The notes under the pieces: generated by a model
Seen by the model: only the letters and a program-made list of their open reading frames with translations
Database searches by the model: none
What the model was told of the DNA's origin: nothing
Position numbers and translations under genes: made by a program
Part shown: positions 1 through 7,832 of the stretch, in pieces
Numbering within the stretch: position 1 is the stretch's first letter
Layout: each line of letters starts with the position of its first letter
Virus record (IMG/VR): IMGVR_UViG_3300036861_000495
Span: 1-64,000 of that record
DNA from: a virus
Length of the DNA stretch: 64,000 nucleotides
Direction: 5' to 3' (one strand)

Positions 1-1210
1 TCAGCTCGGCAGACACCCAACGTGGCGTTGCGTTCTTGACTCTGTGGTAGACCTCGTTATGCAGGCTCTTCTCGTCGTTAGCGGTGTTGACACCGGTCCA
101 GGACGCTACCTCGGCCATGTGCTCGAATTTCGCATGGTCCAGCAGGAAGCCTGGAGCGCCATCCGAGCCGCCAGTAGACGGACCGTACGCCACCAAGATG
201 GACGGCGTGCCCTGGAGAGCGGCCTGAATCACCAGCGTGGAGAAGGCGGTCACCACTACCCGGACGCGGCCCAGAACGGCCGAAAGAAATCCTGAAGGCT
301 CATCCCAAACTGAACCCGGATCGAAGTAGACGCCGAGGCTATTCCAGTACCGGGCCGTCTCGGAGCACATCTTCGCCCTCTTCGTCATGCGTCGAGGATG
401 AGGTCTGTACCAGACCCGAAAACTGCCGTAGTTGGAGGCCATGGCCGCCAGGTGCCGTACCAGGGTCTCCTCGTGCTCCAAGTAGGCGATCGACGTGCCG
501 GCCACCATGACGACCGGCCGGCTGCCTGGTGCGAGCACGTCAGGGAGCTCCTGAGCGCGTGGCACGTCCAGCCGGAGCGAGCCGATCACGTGTACCCGAT
601 CCTTCGGGAAACCGTGGCGCTCGATCGCGTGCTCTGCCGAAGCGCGGCCCCAGACGGCGATGTCATCCGGCGGCACCAGGTACGAACCCTTACTCGTCAG
701 TGTGTCCCAAGAACCGATCAGACCTAGAGTCGGAATGCCAAGCGAGTGCGCGGCCTTGAATAGCTCGACATCCTGGCCGCGGTAAATGTCAGTCGCAGCA
801 ATGACTAGGTTGATCCGGTGCAGCGTGAGCATCTGCCGGGTCCGTTCCAGGACCGGAATCAGGTGCTCGATCGCACGCGCGAGCCGTACCCCATCGCACA
901 CAAACCGATCTAACAGATTACAGATCCAGCGCTCCAGCCGTAGTCGACGCGCCAACCTGCGTTGGAGCTTCGTGGCCGCGGTCACGGACCCAGTACGAGC
1001 CCAGGCGCAATAGATCAGGGTCCGGAGCGTACGACGCCGGAGCCATCTCTTGATCAGGCCGCCCTCGTGGGCGCCGTCAATCCAGGCGACGCGATGAAAG
1101 GTCTCTATTCCGGCCTCGGTGAGCCGCTCGTCCATACCGGCCTCGCACCAGTCGCGTTGCAGCGCCTCACTCCCGAAGTAGATTAGAACTCGTTTCACGG
1201 CCGTGGTCAT
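1..1210 (-). CDS. Glycosyltransferase, GT-B/CDP-glycerol- or polysialyl-transferase-like (3' end outside window)
   Basis: An open frame starts at ATG 1210 and runs without a stop to the left edge, giving at least 403 residues. The start overlaps the stop of the next gene in an ATGA. The middle has a Rossmann-like stretch (TDIYRGQDVELFKAAHSLGI, then PTLGLIGSWD). The C-terminal half has YRPHPRR followed by VTAFSTLVIQAALQGTP. An HP motif followed by an S/T-rich segment in a GT-B fold is known from capsule and polysialic-acid transferases and from CDP-glycerol glycerophosphotransferases. It closes an operon making CMP-nonulosonate-type sugars, so transfer of that sugar to host polysaccharide is an attractive but unproven role. 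Specificity cannot be read from sequence. Confidence 0.72.
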   Translation of the reverse strand, partial: MTTAVKRVLIYFGSEALQRDWCEAGMDERLTEAGIETFHRVAWIDGAHEGGLIKRWLRRRTLRTLIYCAWARTGSVTAATKLQRRLARRLRLERWICNLLDRFVCDGVRLARAIEHLIPVLERTRQMLTLHRINLVIAATDIYRGQDVELFKAAHSLGIPTLGLIGSWDTLTSKGSYLVPPDDIAVWGRASAEHAIERHGFPKDRVHVIGSLRLDVPRAQELPDVLAPGSRPVVMVAGTSIAYLEHEETLVRHLAAMASNYGSFRVWYRPHPRRMTKRAKMCSETARYWNSLGVYFDPGSVWDEPSGFLSAVLGRVRVVVTAFSTLVIQAALQGTPSILVAYGPSTGGSDGAPGFLLDHAKFEHMAEVASWTGVNTANDEKSLHNEVYHRVKNATPRWVSAEL

Positions 1211-1575
1211 AGCGGCGTCCTTATCTTCTTGCCGGTGGCCGGGTCAGCGATGATGGTGGCGATCGGCATACCGTTGGCATCGTACACGGTACATGGCGCC
1301 GCCGGAGGTCTGCGGAGAGCGCTTAGTAACATCCAAGAGACCGATAGGGTCGGGTTGTGTATAACACCGCCGCGGGTCTGAAAAGCCGCCATCACTACCT
1401 TGCGGCGACCTGTCCTTATCATGGCCGAGCCGGACTTACCAGGCAACGACTGGGTCGTGTCCAGTCTCTTGGCCAGCTTTAAGTTGTTCTTCTGGTACCG
1501 CTTCTGGAAATGCCATCCGCAGAATCGGCTTTCCGGTAGCTTGTCGCGTGTACAGCGTGGGATAGCGCACTTCAT
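1207..1575 (-). CDS. Small zinc-binding protein, function unknown
   Basis: 122 residues. The N-terminus has a compact Cys/His pattern (CAIPRCTRDKLPESRFCGWH), probably one zinc site, followed by a basic segment. The C-terminus ends VYDANGMPIATIIADP then ATGKKIRTPL, which resembles the end of the rightward protein at 13729-14055 (ILDAQGKPTGVIMDPLTRKR). It overlaps the glycosyltransferase start by 4 nt and follows an HNH gene. A DNA-binding or homing-endonuclease accessory role is possible but not shown. Confidence 0.55.
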   Translation of the reverse strand: MKCAIPRCTRDKLPESRFCGWHFQKRYQKNNLKLAKRLDTTQSLPGKSGSAMIRTGRRKVVMAAFQTRGGVIHNPTLSVSWMLLSALRRPPAAPCTVYDANGMPIATIIADPATGKKIRTPL

Positions 1576-1584
1576 GCTGGTTTG

Positions 1585-1917
1585 TTATACCATACCTTGC
1601 CCACACGGGCAAGAACATAGGAGACGCACGCCACGCGCCAGCTTACTACCCCACGTTCTTTCTGCGTGGCAGTTAGCGCATACCAGATCACATTTCTCGA
1701 TCTCGGCAAGCACTTCCGACCATGGGCCATGGTAAAACGCGGCAGCTATATTGAATTTTTTCTCTGACTTGACGCGGTGATCGAACTGCATCACGTATGG
1801 CGGATAAAGGCGATGGCAGTCCGTGCACGGCCTATCTTTGAGGGCGTCTAGCTTGGCCCTTCTTATCCAGTATGTCTGACGAGATTGACGCCGGTGCTCC
1901 GGGCTAAGCTTGAACAC
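1585..1917 (-). CDS. HNH endonuclease
   Basis: 110 residues. A CxxC knuckle (CTDC) is followed by the catalytic HNH-like segment QFDHRVKSEKKF and a second knuckle CANCH, the usual order of a small zinc-bound HNH nuclease. Its start overlaps the end of the upstream glycosyltransferase gene by 14 nt. It is one of seven HNH or endonuclease VII-like genes scattered between unrelated genes here, so a free-standing homing nuclease is likely. No intron boundary was seen. Confidence 0.8.
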   Translation of the reverse strand: MFKLSPEHRRQSRQTYWIRRAKLDALKDRPCTDCHRLYPPYVMQFDHRVKSEKKFNIAAAFYHGPWSEVLAEIEKCDLVCANCHAERTWGSKLARGVRLLCSCPCGQGMV

Positions 1918-2923
1918 GCTTTTCCAGGTCGGTCAAGATGCGCATACCCGCTCCACCGTCCGCCCAGCCGAGGTATCGGTCGATGTACTCCTGCCGGGCC
2001 GACTTGAAAACCCCGAATGGTACGAATCCATACTTGGCTTCGTAGCGCATGCCCGTGCCGGGCCAGCAGTAAAAATTACGCTCAGACCAGGGATTGAAGT
2101 CCACACCGCGGTCGGCGTAAGCTTTCCATCCGTGGGGCGCGATATTCCAGGATGGCACGTTTGCGAGCACGGCCTCAGCCACTCCAGATGAGCAATGGTG
2201 AATGAAGACCCCGGCCCTACTTAACAGCGTTGCCGGATCATCGTGAGCCACTACGTCGGCCGCATTTCGTGTGTAATCTGGTAGATATACCTTGTCTCGT
2301 GCCGAGACTACCAGCGGCCAGCCTAGCTTATCGGCGGCCTGCCGTGCTGCCTTCACATTCCACCGGTCCTCGAACTGCATCTTGAAGTAGAAGAGACTGT
2401 CGAGGTGATGCGCTCCCCACGGGAACGGATAGTAGAGCACGGACTTCGGCGGCAGGGGTAGTGGATCGGTTGTCCCACTCATAGGATGTCCTACTGGCAC
2501 GAAGTTGCGAGGCGACTGTCCCGGTGTGCTCATGTTGGCGCCACGCCACCATTGCCCCCACGACTCGCTCCAGGTGTAGACAGCGTCCCACGTTTCTGGG
2601 GTATCCATCATGGCCACGTCGGACCAACACGTCTGGAGGGCGGCCCAGACAGGTTGTTCGTCCCTCCAACTTCTGTCCTGAAACGGCTGGAAGTTGAGCG
2701 CGGCCGGGATCAGCATGGCGTCCATGCCTGGCCTGTTCTCCGCCTCATCCAGGATCTCAAAGCCCGGCGCCGAAACGGTCATCTTGGTGGCCGCCACCTT
2801 TGCGTCGCCCTCCTGAGGCCAGCACAGGAGGTAGACGTTGTGGCCGCGCGCCTTGGCAACCAACGCCGTACTCTCGGCCCACCTCCATTGGTTCGCGCGC
2901 CGGAGGACGATGCCTAGATTCAC
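1904..2923 (-). CDS. GT-B-type glycosyltransferase-like protein
   Basis: 339 residues. The start MNLGIVLRRANQWRWAEST resembles the donor-independent N-terminal Rossmann lobe of GT-B enzymes. The C-terminal half has HHCSSGVAEAVLANVPSWNI, matching the conserved Ser/Glu segment that binds nucleotide in capsule-type transferases. It overlaps the NeuB-like gene upstream by an ATGA. Its place between sugar-acid synthesis and the last glycosyltransferase suggests it moves a sugar of this pathway. Family assignment is by motif only. Confidence 0.55.
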   Translation of the reverse strand: MNLGIVLRRANQWRWAESTALVAKARGHNVYLLCWPQEGDAKVAATKMTVSAPGFEILDEAENRPGMDAMLIPAALNFQPFQDRSWRDEQPVWAALQTCWSDVAMMDTPETWDAVYTWSESWGQWWRGANMSTPGQSPRNFVPVGHPMSGTTDPLPLPPKSVLYYPFPWGAHHLDSLFYFKMQFEDRWNVKAARQAADKLGWPLVVSARDKVYLPDYTRNAADVVAHDDPATLLSRAGVFIHHCSSGVAEAVLANVPSWNIAPHGWKAYADRGVDFNPWSERNFYCWPGTGMRYEAKYGFVPFGVFKSARQEYIDRYLGWADGGAGMRILTDLEKRVQA

Positions 2924-3972
2924 GCCAGATACTCCTTCAGTATCGGCCCAGAGATCCTAGTGGCTGCGCGGCGCCCCACAAGGTGGGCCTCGTCCTGTGG
3001 CTCGAAACCGTTTTCCACCGCTGGGCGCCTGTAGACTATATCTTCCCGCTTGATCCTCAGCCCTGCGGCCAGATCATACCTCGTCCAGGCGCAGCGTCGA
3101 GCGGCGGCCCGGCCTTTGCGCTCCCCCGACGAGATGCGCTTCCGCGGCTTGCCTAAGGACCCCCAGACATCGAGCATGGCACACACGAACTGCCTCGCCT
3201 GCGCCGGCTCTACGGCGGTGGATTGTTCTGGCCCGGCCTTGCTCCGATCCAGCGTCAGATTCTTCTCGATCATGACGGCGCCAAGAGCAACGGCGGCGGC
3301 GTCCACATGCCAGTTATCGACATGGGAACTGTACCCAATAGCCACGTCCGGAAACATGGCTATCAGGGACGGTATCTGGGCCAAGTTGACACGGGTCGCA
3401 GGATAGCCACCGGCCACATGGTGGACCATGACCCTAGCGCCGACATCGAGGGCCGTATCGACGGCGCGCTCCAGTTCCCCGAGTTCAGCGTGTCCTGTGT
3501 CGAACAGGATCGGCAAATGACCGTTCCGCCCCTCATGGCCGGCCACTTCCTTAATGAGGCCCAAGTTGGTAATGTCGCCGGAGCAAATCTTCACCGCCGC
3601 TGCTCCGGCTTCGACTGCTACCACCAGCGACTCGAAGCAGTCCACGGTAGCGATCAGGTCAATGCCGCGCTCTCGACACACCTGACCGAGCGCCAACCAA
3701 CCTTCCTTGGGCAGGAATCGGCGATTGAGGGCATCCTTCTGTGGCTCCTCCCTCTTGTTACCGGTGGCATCCGTGAACTGCACCATGGGATTCCCGCCGA
3801 CGAGGCTATCCGGGTCCAGGATCTGCACTTTCAACGCATCGGCGCCGGCATCTGCGGCCACATGGGCCAACCGGACGGCCGAGACCAGGCCGCTCATCGT
3901 ACCTCCTACCTCCATCGCGATATACGGGAAGTACCCCTGGCCTACTTCCTTGTCGCCGATTGTGAAATCCAC
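2920..3972 (-). CDS. NeuB/PseI-family sugar-acid synthase with SAF domain, altered metal site
   Basis: 350 residues, the normal NeuB length. The family condenses phosphoenolpyruvate with an N-acyl hexosamine to give a nine-carbon sugar acid. Visible family segments are ADAGADALKVQ near residue 40, AVKICSGDITNLGLI near 130, DTGHAELGE, IGYSSH (one metal-ligand His retained) and a C-terminal SAF-like domain (YDLAAGLRIKREDI near 300). Two consensus sites differ: the early E-I-G-x-N-H becomes EVGGTMSG, and the EKHFTLD metal-ligand motif becomes EKNLTLD (His to Asn). It may be inactive, regulatory, or use a modified mechanism beside the second synthase in the same operon. Confidence 0.82.
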   Translation of the reverse strand: MDFTIGDKEVGQGYFPYIAMEVGGTMSGLVSAVRLAHVAADAGADALKVQILDPDSLVGGNPMVQFTDATGNKREEPQKDALNRRFLPKEGWLALGQVCRERGIDLIATVDCFESLVVAVEAGAAAVKICSGDITNLGLIKEVAGHEGRNGHLPILFDTGHAELGELERAVDTALDVGARVMVHHVAGGYPATRVNLAQIPSLIAMFPDVAIGYSSHVDNWHVDAAAVALGAVMIEKNLTLDRSKAGPEQSTAVEPAQARQFVCAMLDVWGSLGKPRKRISSGERKGRAAARRCAWTRYDLAAGLRIKREDIVYRRPAVENGFEPQDEAHLVGRRAATRISGPILKEYLA

Positions 3973-4472
3973 TCTGTCCCTCCAATCGAAAAGTAGAGGC
4001 TGCCGAAGAGTTCGCCGTCCCAGAACTTCCGACGCGGTAAAACCGTTTTAAAGCCGCCGTGCTCCTTGACTACCTTCTGCCAGAACTCCACGGCAGGATT
4101 ACAGAAGTAGCACTCACCATAGACCGTCGAGAGCCGCATGCGCTCGAACGCTTCCGACAGAATCAGCCCGAAGGCGATACGGCCATTGCCAAGTTTGGAG
4201 TAGGCCGGATTGATGATTAGGCTGATCTCGGCCGAACCATTTTCCCAGGATATGTCGGTTAGTCCCGCCATGCCGACGAAGTCGTGTCGGCGCAAGGCCC
4301 AGTACCGGTGCGGGCTTGACGGATTTAGGACCACGTCGCGGTAAAACCGCTGCTGAGAGTCCGGCGTTGACAGCGTCGTCGTGCGCAGCGTCTCACGGGC
4401 GGCATTGCGCCATTCGCCAACTACGATGCACTCTTCCTCGGAAAGCGGCGCGAGTCTCATGTCAGCCACCAT
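3942..4472 (-). CDS. GNAT N-acetyltransferase, PseH-like
   Basis: 176 residues from ATG 4472; ATG 4460 is an equally good start because the upstream stop lies between them. The GNAT core is visible: beta strands, then AGLTDISWENGSAEISLII, an acetyl-CoA loop (YSKLGNGRIAFGLIL), and NPAVEFWQKVVKEHGGF near residue 130. PseH enzymes acetylate the 4-amino group of a UDP-dideoxy sugar in pseudaminic acid synthesis, and sitting between two NeuB-like genes fits that. The 3' end overlaps the next NeuB start by 31 nt. Confidence 0.75.
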   Translation of the reverse strand: MVADMRLAPLSEEECIVVGEWRNAARETLRTTTLSTPDSQQRFYRDVVLNPSSPHRYWALRRHDFVGMAGLTDISWENGSAEISLIINPAYSKLGNGRIAFGLILSEAFERMRLSTVYGECYFCNPAVEFWQKVVKEHGGFKTVLPRRKFWDGELFGSLYFSIGGTEWISQSATRK

Positions 4473-5268
4473 GCACCTGAAATTTCGCCATTTCCTCTTC
4501 GCATGGCTGGGGGCGTTTGATGCCGTGCCCGACCATCACTTCGGCCTGACGGACAAAAGCGATGTACTCGACCAAGGACTGCGGCCCATGGGAGACCACA
4601 TAGTCGGCGTTCGTGGTCGGTGTGTCTTCCAGTCGCGCGTGCACCTCGATCAACTGGGCACCGGCCGCCACCGCTAGGCCGCCGGTAGGTCTCAACCTGG
4701 TGTGGTCGCTAAAGCCGACGGGCACAGGCGACACCATGCCACGCAGCTGGGAGATGGCGTCTAGGTGGACCTGGTCGGGTGGTGTCGGATAGGCGCTCAC
4801 ACAATGGAAGACCCCGCCGAGGTTGCACACCTTGCCGATCTGTTCGGCCGTCTGGCGCAAGTCCAGCATTCCGGTCGAGATGAATACCGGTGTCTGTGGC
4901 CATTCGTCGTGGGCCTGAATGAAAGCGTCGTCGGTGGCCTCGAAGCTGGCGATTTTGAAAGTGTTCACCAACGGCACGATCTCCACGATATCTTCCGGGA
5001 GGTAAACGGTACACATGAAGTCGAGTTTGACATCATTCGCCTCGTCGGCCAGGTCGTAAAGCCACGTCCGTGGGAACTCGATCAGCTTGTAGGCATCCAG
5101 ATACTCCGGGGCCCGTCGTCGCTCACAGATAGCCTTAGCGGCGGACGTCCATTGGAACTTCACGGCATCGGCGCCGGCCGCCTTGGCGTTGGAGATGTGG
5201 GCCCGCATGGCGTTAAGGTCTCGCTGATGCGTGCTGCCAGTCTCGACTATTATGTAAGTCTGGCTCAT
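4462..5268 (-). CDS. NeuB-like nonulosonic acid synthase, catalytic domain only
   Basis: 268 residues. It contains only the TIM-barrel part of NeuB and lacks the C-terminal SAF (antifreeze-like) domain that normally completes the partner's active site in the dimer. Catalytic features are well kept: IVETGSTHQ near the start, AKAAGADAVKFQ, FISTGMLDL, CVSAYPTPP, GFSDHT (metal His) and IEVHARLED (second metal His). Compared with the 2920-3972 protein, this one keeps the metal site but lacks SAF. It overlaps the dehydratase gene by an ATGA. Confidence 0.8.
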   Translation of the reverse strand: MSQTYIIVETGSTHQRDLNAMRAHISNAKAAGADAVKFQWTSAAKAICERRRAPEYLDAYKLIEFPRTWLYDLADEANDVKLDFMCTVYLPEDIVEIVPLVNTFKIASFEATDDAFIQAHDEWPQTPVFISTGMLDLRQTAEQIGKVCNLGGVFHCVSAYPTPPDQVHLDAISQLRGMVSPVPVGFSDHTRLRPTGGLAVAAGAQLIEVHARLEDTPTTNADYVVSHGPQSLVEYIAFVRQAEVMVGHGIKRPQPCEEEMAKFQVHGG

Positions 5269-6206
5269 ATATAGATAATATCCTTGGCTAAAGCGAGTAG
5301 ATCGAACTTCGGCACAGTTTCGCTCGATACTTCTGCTGTCACATCCGAGGCAAAGTCCGGTTCTTGATATGGCCAGGCGGGCGATGCTGGATTGATCACG
5401 TAATAGCAGCCGCCCATCGAGACCGCCCGCGGCAACTCGTCTCTGGAGATGACCACTTCGTGTATCTTCTCGCCGGCCCGCATCGGGATACGCCTTGTGC
5501 GGGCACCAGGGGCCACTAGAGCCGCCATGTCGGCCAGGGTGGTGGATCGCATTACCGGGATGAACACCTCGCCTCCACGCATCAGATCGAGCGCCTGGAG
5601 CACAAAGGAGACGGCCTGGTCCATGGTGATCCAGAACCTGGTCGCGGAGGGATCGGTGATGGTCAGGGGCTGACCTGCTGCTGCTTGCCTGCGCCAGGTT
5701 GGTAGTACCGATCCAGCACTACCCAAGACGTTTCCCCAACGCGTGCAACTTATCCTGGTGTGCGGATTGGCCCATCTGTTCGCGTAGACGGCGTAGAACT
5801 CGGCGGCCAACTTGCTGGCACCATAGGCGGTCGCGGGGGCACACGCCTTGTCTGTCGAGAGCACCAGCACCTTCGGGACTTTCCTCTTCAGGGCGGCTCG
5901 CACCACTTGGATGGTGCCGTCGATGTTGACCGAGTACAGTTCCCGCGGGTCATTGCCATCCACCCGCTTCAGCGCCGCCGCGTGGATGATGGTGTCGATG
6001 CGGTGCATGGCATCGTACAGCGATTCCGGGTCGCGGACGTCTCCCAGAATCCATTCTACGCTGGCCGGATTGCCCAGGGCCTCGCGTAGCCTGGCCTGAA
6101 CCGATTCGTTCCTGGAGAATGCCACGATTTTCTCGGTAGTCGGGATCAGGCGCCGGATCATGGCGTTCCCGAAAGAGCCGGACGCGCCTGTGATTAGAAC
6201 CTTCAC
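5265..6206 (-). CDS. PseB-like UDP-GlcNAc 4,6-dehydratase (extended SDR)
   Basis: 313 residues. The Rossmann motif TGASGSFGNAMIRRL sits at residues 6-20. The PseB/CapD signature IHAAALKRVDGNDPRELYSV is near 90, and STDKACAPATAYGASK carries the catalytic Y-x-x-x-K near 130. PseB removes water from UDP-GlcNAc (4,6-dehydration with 5-epimerisation) as step one toward pseudaminic acid; CapD-type relatives act in capsule synthesis. It is slightly shorter than typical PseB. The downstream aminotransferase (PseC) and UDP-sugar hydrolase (PseG) are not in the window, so the pathway is incomplete here. Confidence 0.85.
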   Translation of the reverse strand: MKVLITGASGSFGNAMIRRLIPTTEKIVAFSRNESVQARLREALGNPASVEWILGDVRDPESLYDAMHRIDTIIHAAALKRVDGNDPRELYSVNIDGTIQVVRAALKRKVPKVLVLSTDKACAPATAYGASKLAAEFYAVYANRWANPHTRISCTRWGNVLGSAGSVLPTWRRQAAAGQPLTITDPSATRFWITMDQAVSFVLQALDLMRGGEVFIPVMRSTTLADMAALVAPGARTRRIPMRAGEKIHEVVISRDELPRAVSMGGCYYVINPASPAWPYQEPDFASDVTAEVSSETVPKFDLLALAKDIIYI

Positions 6207-6904
6207 GACTTGGGCCGCGCGGCCAAGGCATTGGCCAGCAAGAGGTCGATCTCGTCGTCTACATCAACTGATTCCTCCGGCTTCATCAGATAGGGCCGGA
6301 TGTGGCTCGATGAATACCAGTCGGCGGGATGTGTGCGCAGCCAGCCGGTTCGTGCCCAGAGTACGGTTCCGTCATGCTTCAGGCCCCCGGTCGGCCAATC
6401 ATGCGAGTCGGCCAAATCCAGCATACCGCTGCCCGGATCTTGAAAACACATATACCGATAGTCTTGACGAAATGGCACCATGGACATGACGGCATCGTCG
6501 TCGTCCCGCAAGAGCAGCCTCGATTCCACAATGTGGCGCAACGTACGCAGCGGCGAGGTGGGAAGCAACAACAGGACCAGGTCGTGGCCAGCGTACGCAG
6601 GCACCCGCAATCCCAGGTCGTGGCCAACATGCGCTGGCTCGATCAGTTCCTGCACAACTTCCAGCGTCCTGGTTGGCAGCGGCGCGTTTTGCTGGTGCAT
6701 ACCAACGCCAACGGTACCTGAGTACAGGGCGTTATCCCAGACGTCGTAGGAAACAACGATGTCGTTCACGATGCCAGCATGCTTGGCGTCAAACGCTACC
6801 TGGACGGCGAGTTGCACCAGCGACCGGGAGCCGACCCTCAGGAAGTTCTTCCCGGGGAGTCGTTTGGATTCAGCCTTGACAGGAATGATAGCCACAGAAC
6901 TCAT
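6203..6904 (-). CDS. CMP-nonulosonate cytidylyltransferase (NeuA/PseF-like)
   Basis: 233 residues. The N-terminal CTP-binding loop IIPVKAESKRLPGKN matches the NeuA/PseF/KdsB consensus. LLLLPTSPLRTLRHI near residue 112 is the second family motif, and the C-terminal DVDDEIDLL matches the metal-binding end of the family. The enzyme activates a nine-carbon sugar acid with CTP for transfer. It is the first enzyme of the leftward sugar operon and overlaps the dehydratase gene by 4 nt, so the operon order is CMP-transferase, dehydratase, synthase, acetyltransferase, synthase, transferases. PseF, NeuA and LegF types cannot be told apart here. Confidence 0.85.
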   Translation of the reverse strand: MSSVAIIPVKAESKRLPGKNFLRVGSRSLVQLAVQVAFDAKHAGIVNDIVVSYDVWDNALYSGTVGVGMHQQNAPLPTRTLEVVQELIEPAHVGHDLGLRVPAYAGHDLVLLLLPTSPLRTLRHIVESRLLLRDDDDAVMSMVPFRQDYRYMCFQDPGSGMLDLADSHDWPTGGLKHDGTVLWARTGWLRTHPADWYSSSHIRPYLMKPEESVDVDDEIDLLLANALAARPKS

Positions 6905-7242
6905 TAAAATGTCACCTCTTCGCCGCGGCGTTTCAGATGGTCTTTGTATACTTCAAGGGCCCGCATCGCTCGATCCAGCCTTTCCTCCGGACTCCAGGCC
7001 GCGGCCGGCCGGTCTGGCAGATCCGTAGATCCCGGCTTATGCTCTTTGCGCCAAGCTGTCATTCTGGCGCTCATGGCGTTGACCACGGCACGCAGCGTAA
7101 CTCTGGCGGCGTCGATAGCGGCTATACATGCCGGGCATTGACATCCAGGCACATCGCAGTCTACACACGGCAGGTCTGGCCCACAGATACGGCGCTGCGG
7201 TTCACCCACCCATTCGGGAACCGGGTCGCTCGGCAGCGTCAT
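6904..7242 (-). CDS. Cys-rich hypothetical protein
   Basis: 112 residues, not recognised. The N-terminal third is cysteine rich (CGPDLPCVDCDVPGCQCPAC), enough for one or two zinc ions. The remainder is a helical, Arg-rich segment. It overlaps the initiator-like gene by an ATGA and the CMP-transferase start by one base (TAATG), so it bridges the replication and sugar operons. Possible roles are DNA or protein binding. Confidence 0.6.
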   Translation of the reverse strand: MTLPSDPVPEWVGEPQRRICGPDLPCVDCDVPGCQCPACIAAIDAARVTLRAVVNAMSARMTAWRKEHKPGSTDLPDRPAAAWSPEERLDRAMRALEVYKDHLKRRGEEVTF

Positions 7243-7820
7243 GGGATCACTCGGTACATGCCATGATTAGGCACAACGTCAAGCCTTGGCGATGATCCAA
7301 CAACAACATCAATCTCATCGTCCCATCGCCCCTGATGTAACCATGTCGCCGGATACGGAATGAACTGACCTTGATCCTTAGTCCAAGCCGCGCTGGTTTT
7401 ACTCCTACCTACAGCTAGGAGTATCCGGTCGAGCAGTACCGAATCCGGCTTTAGTTTTAGCCATATACGATACGCTTGTTGCTTTCCGACACGTCTCGGA
7501 TAAGCAGACCAGAATCTTAGGAAAGCAGGAGAAAACTCCGAAACACTCGAACGCTCAGGGTACTCCCTTTGAGCCTCATTTTGAGCCTCATTTGGGGCTC
7601 GTTGAGTACCGGTTTGAGCCTCACTTGGGGCTCGTTGAGTACCGGTTTGAGCCTCATTCTGAGCCTCACTCTGAGCCTCATGAGCAGCGATTTGAGCCTC
7701 ATTGGCATCAGATTGAGCACCATGTGACGGGAATAGGCACGTCAAATAGAGCATGGTGGCAGACAACTCGTCCGGAGTCATGGACCGAAGCCAACGGACA
7801 ACAGCGTCTAAACGTAACAC
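7239..7820 (-). CDS. Phage replication initiator / replisome-organiser-like protein
   Basis: 193 residues from GTG 7820. The C-terminal domain (about 105-170) has FWSAYPRRVGKQQAYRIWLK and later FIPYPATWLHQGRWDDE, a conserved module in phage replication-organiser proteins (lambda O / DnaT / DnaD-like contexts). Residues about 33-90 are a low-complexity Glu-Ala-Gln repeat encoded by iteron-like DNA (see 7570-7701). Lambda O also holds its origin inside the gene, so this may be both initiator and origin. No helicase loader was seen beside it. Confidence 0.6.
   Translation of the reverse strand: MLRLDAVVRWLRSMTPDELSATMLYLTCLFPSHGAQSDANEAQIAAHEAQSEAQNEAQTGTQRAPSEAQTGTQRAPNEAQNEAQREYPERSSVSEFSPAFLRFWSAYPRRVGKQQAYRIWLKLKPDSVLLDRILLAVGRSKTSAAWTKDQGQFIPYPATWLHQGRWDDEIDVVVGSSPRLDVVPNHGMYRVIP
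7570..7701. repeat. Iteron-like direct repeats inside initiator gene (candidate replication origin)
   Basis: The 9-mer TGAGCCTCA occurs seven times, starting at 7570, 7582, 7615, 7648, 7660, 7672 and 7693. Two of the intervals are a 33-bp tandem unit that also repeats GTTGAGTACCGG. All spacings are multiples of three, so the coding frame is kept. Repeat clusters within an initiator gene are the hallmark of oriLambda-type origins. An expanded coding microsatellite is the alternative. Confidence 0.5.
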
Positions 7821-7832
7821 GGGGAAACCATC

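Noticed and set aside
44-1186. Plus-strand frames across the left end
   Set aside because: All are shadows of the leftward glycosyltransferase, which has family motifs and a coupled start.
5950-6231. Second leftward frame over the PseB-like gene
   Set aside because: Arg/Pro/Gly-rich shadow without motifs; the PseB frame has all SDR signatures.
7561-7710. CRISPR-like array in the repeat cluster
   Set aside because: Repeats are only 9 bp with short, variable, in-frame spacers inside a gene; no cas genes. The Cas4-like nuclease nearby is a phage recombination type.
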